A DNA stretch of 14,096 bases from Candidatus Kaiserbacteria bacterium RIFCSPLOWO2_01_FULL_54_20. GTDB lineage: Bacteria > Patescibacteriota > Minisyncoccia > Phycocordibacterales > UBA2100. Both the position numbers and the translations under genes were made by a program. Each line of letters begins with the position of its first letter. Within the stretch, counting starts at the first letter, position 1. Shown piece after piece: positions 12,289 through 14,096 of this stretch. A model generated the notes under the pieces. The model was not told the origin of the DNA and made no database searches. It saw nothing but the letters and a program-made list of their open reading frames with translations. Location of the stretch: the NCBI GenBank assembly GCA_001783355.1, contig MFMA01000057.1, positions 1 through 14,096 of the forward strand. Direction: 5' to 3'.

Positions 12289-14096
12289 ATGATCCCGCAG
12301 CAGGTCCGCGCACGATATAAGGATCTCAAAGACACGATAAATCGATATCGCGTTCTGTATCATGTGTACGATAAGGAGGAGATCTCACAACAGGCACTCG
12401 ACTCGCTCAAGCACGAACTCTCAAAACTCGAGGAGCAATATCCGGAGATAATAACGCCTGATTCACCCTCGCAGCGCGTAGCCGGGAAGCCCCTGCCGGG
12501 CTTCCGGAAGGTGCGACACAAGGTGGCGCAGTGGTCGTTCAACGATGCGTTCTCTCCCGAGGAAATACGAGAGTTCGACGCACGCGTAAAGAAAGTCCTC
12601 AAAAGCGCGGGGGTCTCGGGATCACCTACGTACGTATGCGAACTTAAAATTGACGGCCTGAAGATCGTGCTAACTTACGAAAAAGGTTTATTGGTCACTG
12701 CGGCGACGCGGGGTGACGGAACGGTCGGCGAAGACGTAACGCACAACATACGAACCATCGAGTCGGTCCCGCTCGCGCTTGCGCGTCCGGTGGACATCAT
12801 CGTCGAGGGCGAGGTGTGGATGAGTACGAAAAATCTGGAAGAACTGAATCGGCGGCGGAAGAAAGAAGGAGAACCGCCCTTCGCGAATCCACGGAACGCG
12901 GCCGCCGGCTCTATTCGCCAGCTTGATCCGAAAGTCGCCGCTTCGCGCAAGCTCGACGTTTTCATCTATGACGTGGCTCAAACCAGCGAAAAATTCCCCA
13001 AAACGCAGTCGGAGGAGCTCGAATACCTACGCGAACTTGGCTTTAAGATAAATCCGCACCACGCCCAAGCGGAAACAATAGAAGACGCGATACATTTTTG
13101 GGAGAAGTGGAAAGGGAAAGGACGTCACCAGGAGTACTGGCTGGACGGCGTCGTGGTGAAAGTGAACGAGAAGAAGTATGAAGAAATACTCGGCTACACC
13201 GGAAAGGCACCGCGGTTCGCGATAGCGTTCAAATTCCCGGCGGAACAGGTAACGACGATAGTGGAAGATATCGTGCTCCAAGTGGGGCGGACAGGCGTCC
13301 TTACCCCCGTTGCGCATTTAAAGCCGGTTGCCGTCGCGGGCACCATTGTGAGTCGCGCGACTTTACACAACGAAGATGAGATAAAACGCCTCGACGTACG
13401 GATAGGGGACACGGTCGTTCTTCAGAAAGCGGGGGATGTAATTCCCGACATCGTGAGCGTCGTGAAAGACCTTCGTCCAAAAGGTGCGAAGGCATACGAA
13501 TGGCCCGCCCGCGTGCCGGAATGTGGCGGTGATGGGCGCATCGAGCGCATCCCCGGACAGGCTGCGTGGCGCTGTGTGGATAAGCACTCTTTCGCGGTCG
13601 TAAGACGACGATTCCACAACTTCGCCGGGAAGCACGCACTCGATATCGAGGGCTTAGGAAAAGAGCGCGTCGATATGCTCCTAGAAAAGGGCTTGGTTCA
13701 GCACTACAACGAGCTTTTCACGCTCACGGAGGGTGACCTTCTAACCCTCGAAGGGTTCGCGGAAGTGTCAGCAAAGAAACTCGTTGCGGCCATTCAGAAA
13801 GCGAGGCACGTCGAACTCGCGCGTCTACTCGTCGGACTCTCCGTCCCGCAGGTCGGGGAGGAGACGGCGATACTCCTTGCAAAAAAATTCCATACAATCG
13901 ACGCGCTCGCAAAAGCAGATGCGGAAGAACTTGAGGGAATCGAAGGGGTTGGGCCGATAGTCGCACGCGAAATAGTCGAGTGGTTCGGCCTGAAGCGGCA
14001 CCGAGAGCTCGTCGCGAACCTCAAAAAAGTCCTCATCATTAAAATCCAAGAGGTGACGCCTCTTGGAAATTTGCCGCTTGCGGGAAAGACCTATGT
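12289..14096 (+). CDS. ligA: NAD-dependent DNA ligase LigA (3' end beyond window)
   Basis: The frame is open for 602 codons to the right edge; LigA is usually 650-700 residues, so only the BRCT domain (starting LPLAGKTY) is cut off. The N-terminal NAD-binding Ia region has YHVYDKEEIS and ITPDSPSQRVAG. The adenylation domain has RHKVAQWSFNDAF, catalytic Lys120 in CELKIDG (KIDG at 120-123), TRGDGTVGEDVTHNI, and NPRNAAAGSIRQLD. The OB fold begins near VGRTGVLTPVA (332-342), and helix-hairpin-helix repeats follow (LEGFAEVSAKKL, LEGIEGVGPIVAREI). It seals nicks in replication and repair using NAD+. The zinc finger keeps only Cys412 and Cys429; the first and fourth positions are Val409 and Ser434. 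Start supported by the -10 box six bases upstream. Confidence 0.95.
   Translation, partial: MIPQQVRARYKDLKDTINRYRVLYHVYDKEEISQQALDSLKHELSKLEEQYPEIITPDSPSQRVAGKPLPGFRKVRHKVAQWSFNDAFSPEEIREFDARVKKVLKSAGVSGSPTYVCELKIDGLKIVLTYEKGLLVTAATRGDGTVGEDVTHNIRTIESVPLALARPVDIIVEGEVWMSTKNLEELNRRRKKEGEPPFANPRNAAAGSIRQLDPKVAASRKLDVFIYDVAQTSEKFPKTQSEELEYLRELGFKINPHHAQAETIEDAIHFWEKWKGKGRHQEYWLDGVVVKVNEKKYEEILGYTGKAPRFAIAFKFPAEQVTTIVEDIVLQVGRTGVLTPVAHLKPVAVAGTIVSRATLHNEDEIKRLDVRIGDTVVLQKAGDVIPDIVSVVKDLRPKGAKAYEWPARVPECGGDGRIERIPGQAAWRCVDKHSFAVVRRRFHNFAGKHALDIEGLGKERVDMLLEKGLVQHYNELFTLTEGDLLTLEGFAEVSAKKLVAAIQKARHVELARLLVGLSVPQVGEETAILLAKKFHTIDALAKADAEELEGIEGVGPIVAREIVEWFGLKRHRELVANLKKVLIIKIQEVTPLGNLPLAGKTY

Overview
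The window reads as a chromosomal fragment of a Candidate Phyla Radiation (Patescibacteria) bacterium, most like a Parcubacteria lineage of moderately high GC such as Kaiserbacteria or Adlerbacteria. This is an inference from protein style: a short DNA ligase with the RHKV-QWSFNDAF signature, a PilT with a GPVGQGKTTT P-loop, a lone receiver protein inside the pilus operon, and very compact overlapping genes. No rRNA or ribosomal protein gene is present to confirm it. No tRNA, CRISPR array, transposase or phage gene was seen.

Layout. (1) 1-969: a ComF-family phosphoribosyltransferase gene runs leftward off the edge, divergent by only 17 bp from a pterin-4a-carbinolamine dehydratase gene. (2) 969-1093: an AT-rich spacer with an imperfect inverted-repeat element, then a palindrome lying over the pilM promoter. 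(3) 1094-8482: the type IV pilus assembly operon: pilM, pilN, pilO, a small PilP-like membrane protein, a 148-bp gap filled by an inverted-repeat element, pilB (extension ATPase), a CheY-like receiver, pilT (retraction ATPase) and pilC (platform). (4) 8538-9105: the major pilin as a single-gene unit with its own promoter and a strong terminator. (5) 9106-9219: a repeat-rich spacer. (6) 9220-12234: prepilin peptidase pilD followed by four tightly coupled minor pilin genes (GspH/FimT-, PilW/GspJ-, PilV/GspI- and PilX/GspK-like). (7) 12238-12279: a GC-rich hairpin. (8) 12289 to the end: ligA, cut off by the right edge just as the BRCT domain begins.

Together, sections 3-6 encode an almost complete type IV pilus without a visible secretin gene, as expected for a cell lacking a conventional outer membrane. 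PilD would process the pilins, PilB and PilT would drive extension and retraction through PilC, PilM/N/O/P-like would align the machine, and the four minor pilins would prime and tip the fibre. ComF nearby is compatible with a role in DNA uptake, but that is inference.

The most striking regulatory pattern is that three transcription units (phhB, pilin, pilD) begin with exactly GCTATAAT, six bases, then ATG. pilM and ligA have close variants. No gene in the window has a convincing Shine-Dalgarno sequence. This predicts leaderless transcripts at unit starts and translational coupling inside operons.
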